A stretch of DNA of 64,000 nucleotides from the NCBI RefSeq assembly GCF_001183985.1, contig NZ_LFZW01000001.1, positions 2,693,636 through 2,757,635 of the forward strand, in the 5' to 3' direction. Under the pieces are notes generated by a model. That model was not told the DNA's origin, ran no database searches, and worked only from the letters and a program-made list of their open reading frames with translations. Of the stretch, positions 25,517 through 33,149 are shown piece by piece. The position numbers were made by a program, and so were the translations under genes. Position 1 is the first letter of the stretch, and every line of letters begins with the position of its first letter. The DNA comes from Peribacillus loiseleuriae (GTDB taxonomy: Bacteria; Bacillota; Bacilli; Bacillales; DSM-1321).

Positions 25517-25565
25517 ATAGTCTAATTAAACTATTACACATAATGTTATAGTCTAATTAGACTAT
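25517..25565. promoter_or_regulatory. Two 18-bp palindromic operators
   Basis: ATAGTCTAATTAAACTAT (25517-25534, one mismatch) and ATAGTCTAATTAGACTAT (25548-25565, perfect), 31 bp apart, which is three helical turns. They sit between the divergent esterase and Rrf2-type genes; the Rrf2-type or PadR protein is the likely binder. Confidence 0.65.
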
Positions 25566-25607
25566 CGTCAACTAATTTACACGCACCTCTTTGATTGTAG
25601 CATTTTC

Positions 25608-26123
25608 ATAAAGTATAGTGTCGGAGTTGAATATGCTTTACATTGTCTGGTTTATTTAATTGTTGTGCCTTCCAACGATAGTATTGGGATAAAGGATTTG
25701 GCAGAATTCCAAGGACTTCCTGAGACATTTCTTTCAAAAGTTTTCGGTAAATTATCTAAGGCTGGAATTGTAAGTTCTGTCCCCGGGGTAAAAGGAGGAT
25801 ATAGATTATCTAAGTCTCCGAAAGATATTTCCTTTTGGGATGTAATTGAAGCGATTGAAGGCCCTAAGCCTATTTTTCAATGTGAAAATATTAAAGATAA
25901 TGGTTATTTGTATAGAAAAAACTACTGTCAAGCTCCCTCCTTTTGCACCATCAATTTAGTTATGCTCTCTGCGGAAGAAAAAAGGCGTGATGACTTACGT
26001 AATAAAACACTTTCATGGTTAAATGAAGAGCTTGGTAGTGTCTTATCCATACAAATACGTGAAGATACTCGGAAATTTTTTTCGAAGCAACACATAAAAC
26101 AAACCTCTCGTGAAATTCCTTAA
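25608..26123 (+). CDS. Rrf2-family regulator, start codon unclear
   Basis: The frame reads KYSVGVEYALHCLVYLIVVP before SNDSIGIKDLAEFQGLPETF, the winged helix of Rrf2 proteins, and has three cysteines in FQC...NYCQAPSFC as in Fe-S or redox-sensing members. The first helix is clearly coded from 25611, but the codon where ATG is expected is ATA (25608) with no ribosome site. A GTG at 25665 would give a 152-residue protein lacking helix 1. Either a rare start is used or the gene is damaged. A terminator follows at 26101-26146. Confidence 0.7.
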   Translation: MKYSVGVEYALHCLVYLIVVPSNDSIGIKDLAEFQGLPETFLSKVFGKLSKAGIVSSVPGVKGGYRLSKSPKDISFWDVIEAIEGPKPIFQCENIKDNGYLYRKNYCQAPSFCTINLVMLSAEEKRRDDLRNKTLSWLNEELGSVLSIQIREDTRKFFSKQHIKQTSREIP

Positions 26124-26146
26124 TTAAAGGGAATTAAGAGAGGTTT
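26101..26146 (+). terminator. Terminator overlapping the end of the Rrf2-type gene
   Basis: AACCTCTC...AATTCC paired with GGAATT...GAGAGGTT then TTTTT. Confidence 0.8.
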
Positions 26147-26272
26147 TTTCTTAGTTCAAAGAAACGTATCATTCAATTGTCTAGTAAGGACTACAACCAA
26201 TCCTCAATTAACCTGCAAGTTGGCCCATTCACAATCTTAGTAAATTATTCCATTAAATGGCCCTTTTCATTA

Positions 26273-26310
26273 AAAAAGACGCTTTCCTTATTTCAGAAAA
26301 GCGCTAATCC
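26273..26310 (-). terminator. Terminator-like hairpin
   Basis: On the minus strand AGCGCTTTTC, loop, GGAAAGCGTC then six T. No minus-strand gene is visible directly upstream. Confidence 0.4.
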
Positions 26311-26499
26311 TTCTTAGATCAAAGCCCCCGATAGTTGAACTTCCCCTGTAGTTGTTTCGCAGCCTTGAGTAAAGCTAAGCACGTTCAGCTGATAACAAAT
26401 AAATTCTCTTCATATCTAAAATATTAAGATCGATTTATTTAAATGATAAATATTAAATGTTATAAAAAAACTATTTCCTATAAATAATTTAGATAACCC

Positions 26500-26530
26500 T
26501 TGACCTCAACTAAAGTTTAGGTTGTATCTT
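26500..26530 (+). promoter_or_regulatory. MerR-type promoter with 19-bp spacer
   Basis: TTGACC at 26500-26505 and TATCTT at 26525-26530 are separated by 19 bp, and a dyad ACCTCAACT/AGTTTAGGT lies in the spacer. Over-long spacers with a central dyad are the hallmark of promoters activated by MerR proteins. The two genes that follow are a broken dehydrogenase and a broken MerR regulator. Confidence 0.75.
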
Positions 26531-26564
26531 TTTATTTGTAATATGAAAATTGGAGGAAATAAAT

Positions 26565-26717
26565 ATGACAAAATTTGTTTTTGTAACGGATACTAATAAA
26601 AGAATAGGATATGAAATTGTGCGTCAATTAGCTGAGAAGGATTATTATGTTTTTTTAGGTTCACGAAATGAGAAGCTTAGGAATTCCTTGGTAATTTTCC
26701 AAAGGAAAACATTATGA
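26565..26717 (+). pseudogene. Truncated short-chain dehydrogenase
   Basis: Fifty residues: MTKFVFVTDTNKRIGYEIVR, then the expected helix and strand AEKDYYVFLGSRNEKL. The nucleotide-binding TGxxxGIG motif has decayed to TDTNKRIG and the gene stops before the catalytic Tyr-Lys. A perfect ribosome site (TTGGAGGAAA) and a MerR-type promoter remain in front. Its stop overlaps the ATG of the MerR remnant. Confidence 0.8.
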
Positions 26718-27024
26718 AATATACTATTGGCAAGTTGCTAAAATCAACCATTTAACCATTTCTCAATTACGTTATTACGATGATCAATGGCTGCTTCCTT
26801 TTCTTCAAAGAAACGAAAAAGGGGATCGGGTTTTTGACGATGAAGCACTTAAATATCTAGAAATGATCTTATGTTTAAAAAATACTGGAATGCCAATTAA
26901 ACGGATTAAACAATTTATTGATTGGTCAATGATTGCTAATAATTTGAAAGGTTACCAATATCTCGTTCAACAATTGCGCCTGATAGTTTCAGTAAACAAT
27001 CTCTCAAAACATTTTCGGTTATGA
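26714..27024 (+). pseudogene. Frameshifted and truncated MerR-family regulator
   Basis: Begins MKYTIG, then a one-base loss; the next frame carries VAKINHLTISQLRYYDD and GDRVFDDEALKYLEMILCLK, the MerR winged helix with LRYYDD. NTGMPIKRIKQFIDW follows, then the protein ends early after LSKHF, without the coiled-coil dimerisation helix and effector region. It presumably once controlled the promoter at 26500-26530 and the SDR gene. Confidence 0.8.
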
Positions 27025-27087
27025 TGCTGCAACAGTATTGAAATTTTAGATACTGGATGAGCGTTTTTTTACTTTCTACTTCTACTT

Positions 27088-27768
27088 CTACTTCTCCTGC
27101 TCCTTTATCACCTGCTCAATCCCGAGCAGAATCAACTTCAAACCGAACTCAAACGCCCTGTCGGTCCCCATCAGCTCAAACAGCCCGTTCGTGAACATCC
27201 GCCGGAACAGTCCCGCATCCGTGTCGTTCATGGAGTCCAGAAGGCGAATCATCTCCTCTCCCGGAGGTATTTCTTTGGCCTTAAGGATAGCGGAGACATT
27301 ACGCTCATGCTGATAATCGTCTAGAACGAAGTAGTAGACATAGTTCACCAGCGTAGTAACCACTTGCATTTTTTGCTCTTGCTCAAGCGGTGTCGATTCC
27401 ACGCAGAGCAGCATACGGTTGGTGAACCGGATGATATCCGGTTCGTGGGGCAGTATCATCATCATGATCTGCGTAGAGCAGGGATAGCGGCTGAGCACGC
27501 TCCGTACCGTTACCGCAAGCGCCGTCAGCTGTTCCTTCCAGTCCCCCTCGGAGTGGAATTCCTCCAGAATTATTTTCGATACCTGGTTGGCCAGACGCTG
27601 GTAGAGATTTTGTTTGCTCTTGAAGTACCAATACAAAGAGGGAGCCTGAATCCCTAACCTATCAGCCAATCGTCTCATGCTGAATTTCTCGATGCCCTCC
27701 TCTCCAAGAAGCTCCCACGAGGTTTCTAAAATCTTATCCTCCGAAATCTGAGGCTGCTGTTTTTTCAT
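27088..27768 (-). CDS. TetR-family repressor (TetR_C-type)
   Basis: A 226-residue regulator with the N-terminal helix-turn-helix SMRRLADRLGIQAPSLYWYF (about 34-53) and a long helical ligand domain. The W-Y-F pattern after APSLY is typical of the TetR(Tn10) class. Start at 27768 with GGGAGG 7 nt upstream; an ATG six codons earlier lies on the ribosome site. Its GC content is visibly higher than that of the neighbours, which suggests recent transfer. Divergent from a MATE pump, with three palindromic operators between. Confidence 0.88.
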   Translation of the reverse strand: MKKQQPQISEDKILETSWELLGEEGIEKFSMRRLADRLGIQAPSLYWYFKSKQNLYQRLANQVSKIILEEFHSEGDWKEQLTALAVTVRSVLSRYPCSTQIMMMILPHEPDIIRFTNRMLLCVESTPLEQEQKMQVVTTLVNYVYYFVLDDYQHERNVSAILKAKEIPPGEEMIRLLDSMNDTDAGLFRRMFTNGLFELMGTDRAFEFGLKLILLGIEQVIKEQEK

Positions 27769-27786
27769 TGGTATCCTCCCTTTCAT

Positions 27787-27868
27787 CTAACAGTGTAAGT
27801 TTATACTTTACAGATTCATAGGTTCATGATAACATCTAACACTGTAAGGTTCAACCTAACACTGTTAG
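27787..27868. promoter_or_regulatory. Three TetR operator-like palindromes
   Basis: CTAACAGTGTAAG (27787-27799), CTAACACTGTAAG (27836-27848) and CTAACACTGTTAG (27856-27868; perfect CTAACA-C-TGTTAG). The last two are 20 bp apart. They cover the divergent tetR/MATE promoters. Confidence 0.75.
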
Positions 27869-27898
27869 ATGATTATAAAAAAGAAAGAAGTGATCCAC

Positions 27899-29251
27899 AT
27901 GGATGCAGAAAACCTCTATTACTTTGAAAAAGCACCGGTCGCAAAAGCTGTAGCTCACTTCGCTGTACCGATGATGCTAGGCACGTCAATGAGTGTCATA
28001 TATTCCATCTTGAATGCCTATTTCCTTGGTACGCTCCACAGTCCTGCCATGTTAACCGCACTCGCATTAACCTTGCCATTATTCGCGATCATTATGGCGC
28101 TAGGAAATTTGATTGGCATGGGTAGTAGTACATTCATCTCACGTTTGCTAGGAGAGAAAAAATATGATGATGTAAAGCATGTGTCTTCATTCGCCTTTTA
28201 CAGCAGCTTAGTTCTTGGTCTTATCGTGATAGCCGTCGGCCTCCCGTTAATCGATCCAATCGTTCATGGCCTAGGGGCAACGCCTGACTCCTTCGAATTT
28301 ACGAAGGACTATGTCATGATTATGCTTATAGGCTCGCCATTTGTCATATCGTTCTTCACACTGGAGAATATCGTGCGCTCAGAAGGTTCAGCAATCACGT
28401 CGATGATTGGTATGATTCTCAGCGTTGTCGTGAATATTATTCTAGATGCGCTAGTCATCTTCGTCTTCCATTGGGACGTGACCGGCGTTGCGTCCGCTAC
28501 GGTGATTTCGAACTTGGTTGCGAGTGCATTCTACGCTTTTCATATAGGATACAAAAGCCAATTCTTAACCGTTTCCGCAAAATGGTTCAAGGCTACCAAG
28601 GACATTCTGGGCAATGTATTCAAAATCGGAGTTCCCGTCTTTATTATGAGTATCTTTTTGGGTGCAATGTCGCTCATCTTAAACCATTTTCTTGTCGAAT
28701 ATGGGGATCAGGCCGTGGCTGCTTACGGAATATCATCACGTTTATTGCAATTTCCTGAGTTTATTCTGATGGGCTTATGCGAGGGAGTAGTGCCGCTCGT
28801 TGCCTTTTCTTTTACAGCGAATAAATTACGCATGAAGCATACTATCGGATTTACAATCAAAGCGATTGTGGCGTTAGCCTTCGTATTCGGCGTTATCGTC
28901 TATCTGATTTCCGATCACTTAATTGGTTTATTTACGAATGAACCACAATTAATTGAAATGGGAAGCTACATTCTGCATGTAACGTTCTTATCCTTGTTCA
29001 TTACAGGAATGACCACGTTGTTTACGGGTATATTCCAAGCAACAGCACAAGGAACTGCCGCGTTTATTATGTCAATTATTCAAGGAATTACTCTGATTCC
29101 TGTGTTGTTTATCGCCAATCACATGAATGGATTCCATGGAATAATCTGGTCACTCGTCATTGCAGATGCCGCCTCATTCCTTGTTGGTGCTATCATGCTA
29201 TATGTTTTACGGAACAAATTGCAGCCGGATTTGGATAATTTAGTACAGTAG
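27899..29251 (+). CDS. MATE-family multidrug efflux pump
   Basis: A 450-residue protein with about twelve membrane spans in two MatE repeats (first begins AVAHFAVPMMLGTSMSVIYS; second near residue 235 at VFKIGVPVFIMSIFLG). MATE pumps export cationic drugs in exchange for Na+ or H+. The ATG at 27899 follows AGAAGTGA; an in-frame ATG ten codons upstream gives a polar extension and lacks a good ribosome site. Its partner is the divergent TetR repressor. Confidence 0.9.
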   Translation: MDAENLYYFEKAPVAKAVAHFAVPMMLGTSMSVIYSILNAYFLGTLHSPAMLTALALTLPLFAIIMALGNLIGMGSSTFISRLLGEKKYDDVKHVSSFAFYSSLVLGLIVIAVGLPLIDPIVHGLGATPDSFEFTKDYVMIMLIGSPFVISFFTLENIVRSEGSAITSMIGMILSVVVNIILDALVIFVFHWDVTGVASATVISNLVASAFYAFHIGYKSQFLTVSAKWFKATKDILGNVFKIGVPVFIMSIFLGAMSLILNHFLVEYGDQAVAAYGISSRLLQFPEFILMGLCEGVVPLVAFSFTANKLRMKHTIGFTIKAIVALAFVFGVIVYLISDHLIGLFTNEPQLIEMGSYILHVTFLSLFITGMTTLFTGIFQATAQGTAAFIMSIIQGITLIPVLFIANHMNGFHGIIWSLVIADAASFLVGAIMLYVLRNKLQPDLDNLVQ

Positions 29252-29268
29252 AAAACATATAACACCCA

Positions 29269-29304
29269 AAAGGCAGGATAAAGGCACTCCCCAATCCTGC
29301 CTTC
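29269..29304 (+). terminator. Terminator after the MATE gene
   Basis: AAGGCAGGAT, loop, ATCCTGCCTT then CTTT. Confidence 0.7.
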
Positions 29305-29475
29305 TTTAGATACATGGGCGGTGAATAGGCTATTGTCATCTCCTCGCCCTTGAGTGGATAAAGCCAACAATTTCGCCAAACTTATGATACGGTACATCGA
29401 AACAAATATAAAAATGTATTATTTCTATTTCCTCGTTCATCTATCTCAATAGTTAAATGATAAAACACAAATATG

Positions 29476-29508
29476 TTATTGAACTATCCTGCCCCGTTAG
29501 TTCAATAA
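29476..29508 (+). repeat. Dispersed hairpin repeat (best copy)
   Basis: TTATTGAACTA, loop TCCTGCCCCGT, TAGTTCAATAA: perfect 11-bp arms. The reference copy for the family. Confidence 0.75.
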
Positions 29509-29540
29509 GAAAAAAGAGCTGCTTTAGCAACTCGATGATC

Positions 29541-29566
29541 TTCAACTAAAGAACTCGTTAGTTTAA
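29541..29566 (+). repeat. Dispersed hairpin repeat
   Basis: TTCAACTAA, loop AGAACTCG, TTAGTTTAA: arms pair with one mismatch. Confidence 0.6.
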
Positions 29567-29581
29567 TAAGAACAGCGACGC

Positions 29582-29614
29582 TTATATAACAATCGCGCCC
29601 GTTTGCTGAACTAA
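29582..29614 (+). repeat. Dispersed hairpin repeat
   Basis: TTATATAACAA, loop TCGCGCCCG, TTTGCTGAACTAA: decayed left arm, conserved loop. Confidence 0.5.
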
Positions 29615-29636
29615 TTCTGAACATTGTCCTTAAGTT

Positions 29637-31058
29637 CTACCCTATATTATTATTCTTCTTTTTATCTGTAAGGAATAGACTCGGAACAAAGATCATTGCT
29701 GTGACAATAGCGGACACTAAGAATCCGGCATGGTAAGCTTTTAAACCATTGAAAACCGTAGGCTGTAATCCTATCATAACAGTTGCAACCACTGTTGCGA
29801 TAGCAGCCGAACCAAAGCTTGAACCAAGGTTTTCAATAATATTAATGCCCACACCTGCTTCCGGAAGTTGTTTGCTGTCAAGTCCTGTATAAGCGTCACT
29901 CATCAACGGAAGATTAATACCTCCAAAACTAGTACCACGTATGAATAATATGATGGACATCCAAATCATACTTGTTTCATCGGTAATAAAAACAAGCGGA
30001 ATAGAGCCAATAAGTGAAATAAAAAGGCTAACTATAACCACGTATTTTGCACCGATCCTGTCAATCAGTTTACCAATCAATGGTCGAGTAACAAGCATTC
30101 CAACCCCTTGAGGAATTAGCGCAAGCGATGCTTGGATAGGCGTGAAATCATGGATGTTTATAAAAAACAATGGAAGTATTATCATCGGTCCCATGATGGC
30201 AATGTTCGCTAAAAACAAACCGATGCTTGATGCTAAGAAGGTCTTCTGTCTAAACAAATTCATCGGAAGCACGGTTTGATTCTTTCTGATTCGATCATAT
30301 ACAAGGTACATTACTGCTAAAACAAAGCCAATCCCCACCCATAGGATAGTTTGGCTATTATTAAATGATGCATGGTCCGCTGCTTTCGTAATTCCGTAAA
30401 TCAATGCTACACTCATTAAGGACAAATTGATAATCCCCAAAACATCTAGTTTACTATCTTTATTGAATGGTTCAAAGTCTGGAATATATTTCATCATAAG
30501 TGGTGCAGCAATTAAAACGATGATTACGTTGATGAAGAAAATCCAATGCCATGAAGCACCTTGAACGATGAAGCCTCCGATGACAGGTCCGAAGATTGGG
30601 CCGAAAATCATCGGCGTGCTGACGATTGCCATGACTCTCCCAAGCCTTTCTTGTCCTGCTGTTTTAACCAACAGTGTCATCATAAGCGTCGTAATAATCC
30701 CAGCGCTAAATCCTTGAAGTAAACGGAAGAAAATAAAACTGAAAATGTCCCAACTAAAGCCAATAAAAACTGAAATCACACCAAAAGCGATGACTGCGCC
30801 GATAAAAATTTTCTTTCCGTTAAATTTATTCATAAGCCATCCAGATACTGGAACTGCAATAGCAAGGGCTAAAACATACCCTGTAATAGACCATTGAACA
30901 ATACCTAATGTCGTATTGAAATCCTTGATCAGTGTATCGATTGCGATGTTCACCATAGTGGAGTCAAGCATTGGAGCAATTGCCCCAAGTGCAATCGCCC
31001 AGGAAGCCGCGAGAATTTCTTTTGGTAACCCTGGTTCCTTTACTTTATCTTTTGTCAT
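29637..31058 (-). CDS. MFS multidrug transporter (DHA2/EmrB-QacA type)
   Basis: A 473-residue transporter with about fourteen spans. Motif C-like MVNIAIDTLIKDF in span 1, the PVSGWLMNKFNGKKIFIGA loop (motif A, about 76-94) and TPMIFGPIFGPVIGGFIV (about 147-164) identify the DHA2 drug:H+ antiporters such as LmrB. GAGAGGAGA precedes the ATG. Upstream lie a MarR gene, transcribed in the same direction but closed by its own terminator, and a MarR-type operator. Probable drug or bile/organic-solvent efflux. Confidence 0.9.
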   Translation of the reverse strand: MTKDKVKEPGLPKEILAASWAIALGAIAPMLDSTMVNIAIDTLIKDFNTTLGIVQWSITGYVLALAIAVPVSGWLMNKFNGKKIFIGAVIAFGVISVFIGFSWDIFSFIFFRLLQGFSAGIITTLMMTLLVKTAGQERLGRVMAIVSTPMIFGPIFGPVIGGFIVQGASWHWIFFINVIIVLIAAPLMMKYIPDFEPFNKDSKLDVLGIINLSLMSVALIYGITKAADHASFNNSQTILWVGIGFVLAVMYLVYDRIRKNQTVLPMNLFRQKTFLASSIGLFLANIAIMGPMIILPLFFINIHDFTPIQASLALIPQGVGMLVTRPLIGKLIDRIGAKYVVIVSLFISLIGSIPLVFITDETSMIWMSIILFIRGTSFGGINLPLMSDAYTGLDSKQLPEAGVGINIIENLGSSFGSAAIATVVATVMIGLQPTVFNGLKAYHAGFLVSAIVTAMIFVPSLFLTDKKKNNNIG

Positions 31059-31114
31059 ATTATTCTCCTCTCAGAAAATATTTGTTTCCCCGTCAACAAA
31101 ATATAACATCGTTT

Positions 31115-31134
31115 TGTTTCTTGTTCAACAAAAA
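31115..31134. promoter_or_regulatory. MarR-type operator before the MFS gene
   Basis: TTTGTTTCTTGTTCAACAAA; matches the site at 31720-31739 in 17 of 20 positions and contains the dyad TTGTT-C-AACAA. Confidence 0.65.
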
Positions 31135-31145
31135 TAGTGATGAAA

Positions 31146-31181
31146 AAGGCAGTCCACTCTTAAAAGAGTTGGACTGCCTGC
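31146..31181 (-). terminator. Terminator after marR
   Basis: Minus strand: GGCAGTCCAACTC, loop TTTTAA, GAGTGGACTGCC then TTTTTC. Confidence 0.85.
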
Positions 31182-31206
31182 AATTTCATTTTCTAATCTT
31201 TCTGAT

Positions 31207-31674
31207 TCAATTAATAGCTATGCCTTGTTTCTTTATTTCTGCATCCAAATGTTTACTATACTTCTCCACGAAGCGAAGCATACTGTCAAATTGTTCCTCA
31301 TTAATTTGTTCAAATACGACTCTGTCTCGTTCTTGAAACTCTTTATGCAGTTCTTCATGAATATTATAAATGACTTTTCCTTGATCAGTAAGTCTAAAAT
31401 AAATCTCTTTCTTGTTATCAGGCTTTTGGTAGGTTTCTATAAGGCCTTTTTCTATAAGCTTTTTAGATAATTTACTTATAGCACCTCTAGTCATATAAAG
31501 GGACTTTGCAAGTTTTGTAACATTGGCATCTACAATTTTTCCAATGGATTCAATACAATGTACTTCAGAAGGCTTATACCCCTTAAGACTGTCTTCCATT
31601 TTATACTTATTAAGCCAAATCATCTTGTCAAATAAGTCTCTGAAATTCATTATTAGCTGTTCTTGTTTGTTCAT
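31207..31674 (-). CDS. MarR-family regulator of the MFS pump
   Basis: A 155-residue MarR protein: winged helix at about 55-115 with ALYMTRGAISKLSKKLIEKG-type recognition helix (the sequence reads SLYMTRGAISKLSKKLIEKG) and ETYQKPDNKKEIYFRLTD wing. Start ATG after GGGGGCAGG. It has its own promoter, and a copy of the same 20-bp operator stands before both this gene and the MFS gene, so it represses both. Confidence 0.9.
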   Translation of the reverse strand: MNKQEQLIMNFRDLFDKMIWLNKYKMEDSLKGYKPSEVHCIESIGKIVDANVTKLAKSLYMTRGAISKLSKKLIEKGLIETYQKPDNKKEIYFRLTDQGKVIYNIHEELHKEFQERDRVVFEQINEEQFDSMLRFVEKYSKHLDAEIKKQGIAIN

Positions 31675-31719
31675 TGCCTGCCCCCTATTGTTGGTACATC
31701 AATCATATTATATCGCCTT

Positions 31720-31739
31720 TTTGTTTCCTATACAACAAA
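31720..31739. promoter_or_regulatory. MarR-type operator before marR
   Basis: TTTGTTTCCTATACAACAAA; see the twin site at 31115-31134. Confidence 0.6.
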
Positions 31740-32091
31740 GATAAAATCAATCGATATCAATGCTGGCAAAAGAAGTGAGGATTCCAACTAAGAATACAAA
31801 CAGACAAGCATGAAAATTGCAAAGGAAATTGAACGGCGCATGACCTACAAATAATAGTTTATGAAGAGAATAAACACACGTTGACTAAGTGTCTATTCTC
31901 TTTTTTATTGATAATTTATACATGTTAACTCAAATTTCGCAGACTGAAATCGACAAATAACCTTGGTGTAATTTAGAGGGCCAGAGATCTAATTCTGAAG
32001 TTGACATTACAAAATATATAGCAAAATCTAAATAAACATTCTTTATGAAAAATAGCTTTATCCACTTGGGTAAGGTGTGGTAAAGCTACTC

Positions 32092-32495
32092 TCATTGACG
32101 ATGAAGCTTCATCAATTTCATCGTCGTCTCTTTTATTTCGTTCTCATTCTTGATTGACTCAATGACTTCCCCCGTCTCAGCTGCTACATCCATAATATGA
32201 GTAGAAAAAACGTTGATTGTACCATTTTTTTTTAATCTGATTAAAAATTTCAACGAATTGATTTACCCAGTAGGGATCCAATCCGTTTGTCGGTTCATCC
32301 AGTAACAAAACATTTGGTTTGGCTAAAATTGATTGACCGAATAATAGACGCTGCCTCATTCCCTTAGACAAGCTTTTCACTAACTCACGTTTTTTGTCAA
32401 CTAGACCGATCTAATGTATTTAATGGGTTATTATGTTGATTTTGATGAGATAAAAAATCACATATACCTTCTATTTCCTCAACGATATGGTCCAA
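32092..32495 (-). pseudogene. Broken ABC transporter ATPase
   Basis: The middle part reads VKSLSKGMRQRLLFGQSILA and VLLLDEPTNGLDP, the ABC signature and Walker B with D-loop. A frameshift follows and the next frame gives VFSTHIMDVAAETGEVIES, the switch histidine, ending in a stop at 32092. Upstream (32400-32495) another frame gives EEIEGICDFLSHQN. The Walker A part is missing. At least two frameshifts, so not functional. Close to the natural-product or ABC-2 exporter class of ATPases. Confidence 0.75.
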
Positions 32496-32553
32496 AACAA
32501 AAAAGAGAGTGCAATTTATGTTACAGAAATGCGCCCTATAATTGAATTTTGGT

Positions 32554-32735
32554 TTACTGTGTAAATCCACAGTTTTTGCAACTTAAAAGATATTTTAGCC
32601 TATCAATAATCTTTGTTTTCCCTCGAATTAACAATTCGGTAGAAGAGTCATCTATGTCGGCTAAATCATCAACAAACTGAGGTCGTTCTCCAATATGAAA
32701 ATAAAATGTGGGTGTTCTTTTAAAAATAATATTTA
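32554..32735 (-). pseudogene. C-terminal fragment of an unrecognised protein
   Basis: An open minus-strand stretch without a start reads FHIGERPQFVDDLADIDD and KTKIIDRLKYLLSCKNCGF before its stop. It looks like genuine protein, with a CxxC near the end, but I cannot place the family. Confidence 0.35.
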
Positions 32736-33084
32736 TTTACCTCCACTATTAAGGTTCAATTTAACATAAATTACTCATCCAATTATTTCTTCATAAAAAA
32801 ATCAAATATTTTTTATGAATACTCTTCAAATGCCCATCGGTTCTAGTGCAACCACTTAACTCCGTTAGTCTAAAATATAATGCTCACGTATACTCGCTTT
32901 TTCAAGGGATTTCAAACTATGTTAGGGGTTGCTTTGATGAACAAAAGAGTTAAGACCGTTTTGATGAGATGAAAGCAAATTGAATTTGAGGATATAGTCA
33001 TTAAGGTATATAATAAAAAAATATTGAAATATTAATTTTATCCGGTTATAATACGATACGATCTTATAAATTTAGTTTATGTTT

Positions 33085-33115
33085 AATTTTTAGAAAAATT
33101 AATATTTTTCTAAAA
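33085..33115 (+). promoter_or_regulatory. CodY-box-like double site before brnQ
   Basis: AATTTTTAGAAAAAT at 33085-33099 matches the CodY consensus AATTTTCWGAAAATT in 13 of 15 positions. A second half, ATTTTTCTAAAA at 33104-33115, is the exact complement of TTTTAGAAAAAT at 33088-33099. CodY represses branched-chain amino acid uptake genes in Bacilli when isoleucine and GTP are plentiful. Confidence 0.65.
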
Positions 33116-33149
33116 TAGTAAATTCCAGTTATTTTATGGAGGGTTTAAT

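Noticed and set aside
27364..27657. Long antisense frames across the tetR gene
   Set aside because: They are shadows caused by the higher GC content of tetR; codon use and motifs support the TetR frame only.
33000..33149. T-box leader before brnQ
   Set aside because: No specifier-loop scaffold or TGGNACC-type T-box sequence; a CodY-like box explains the region better.
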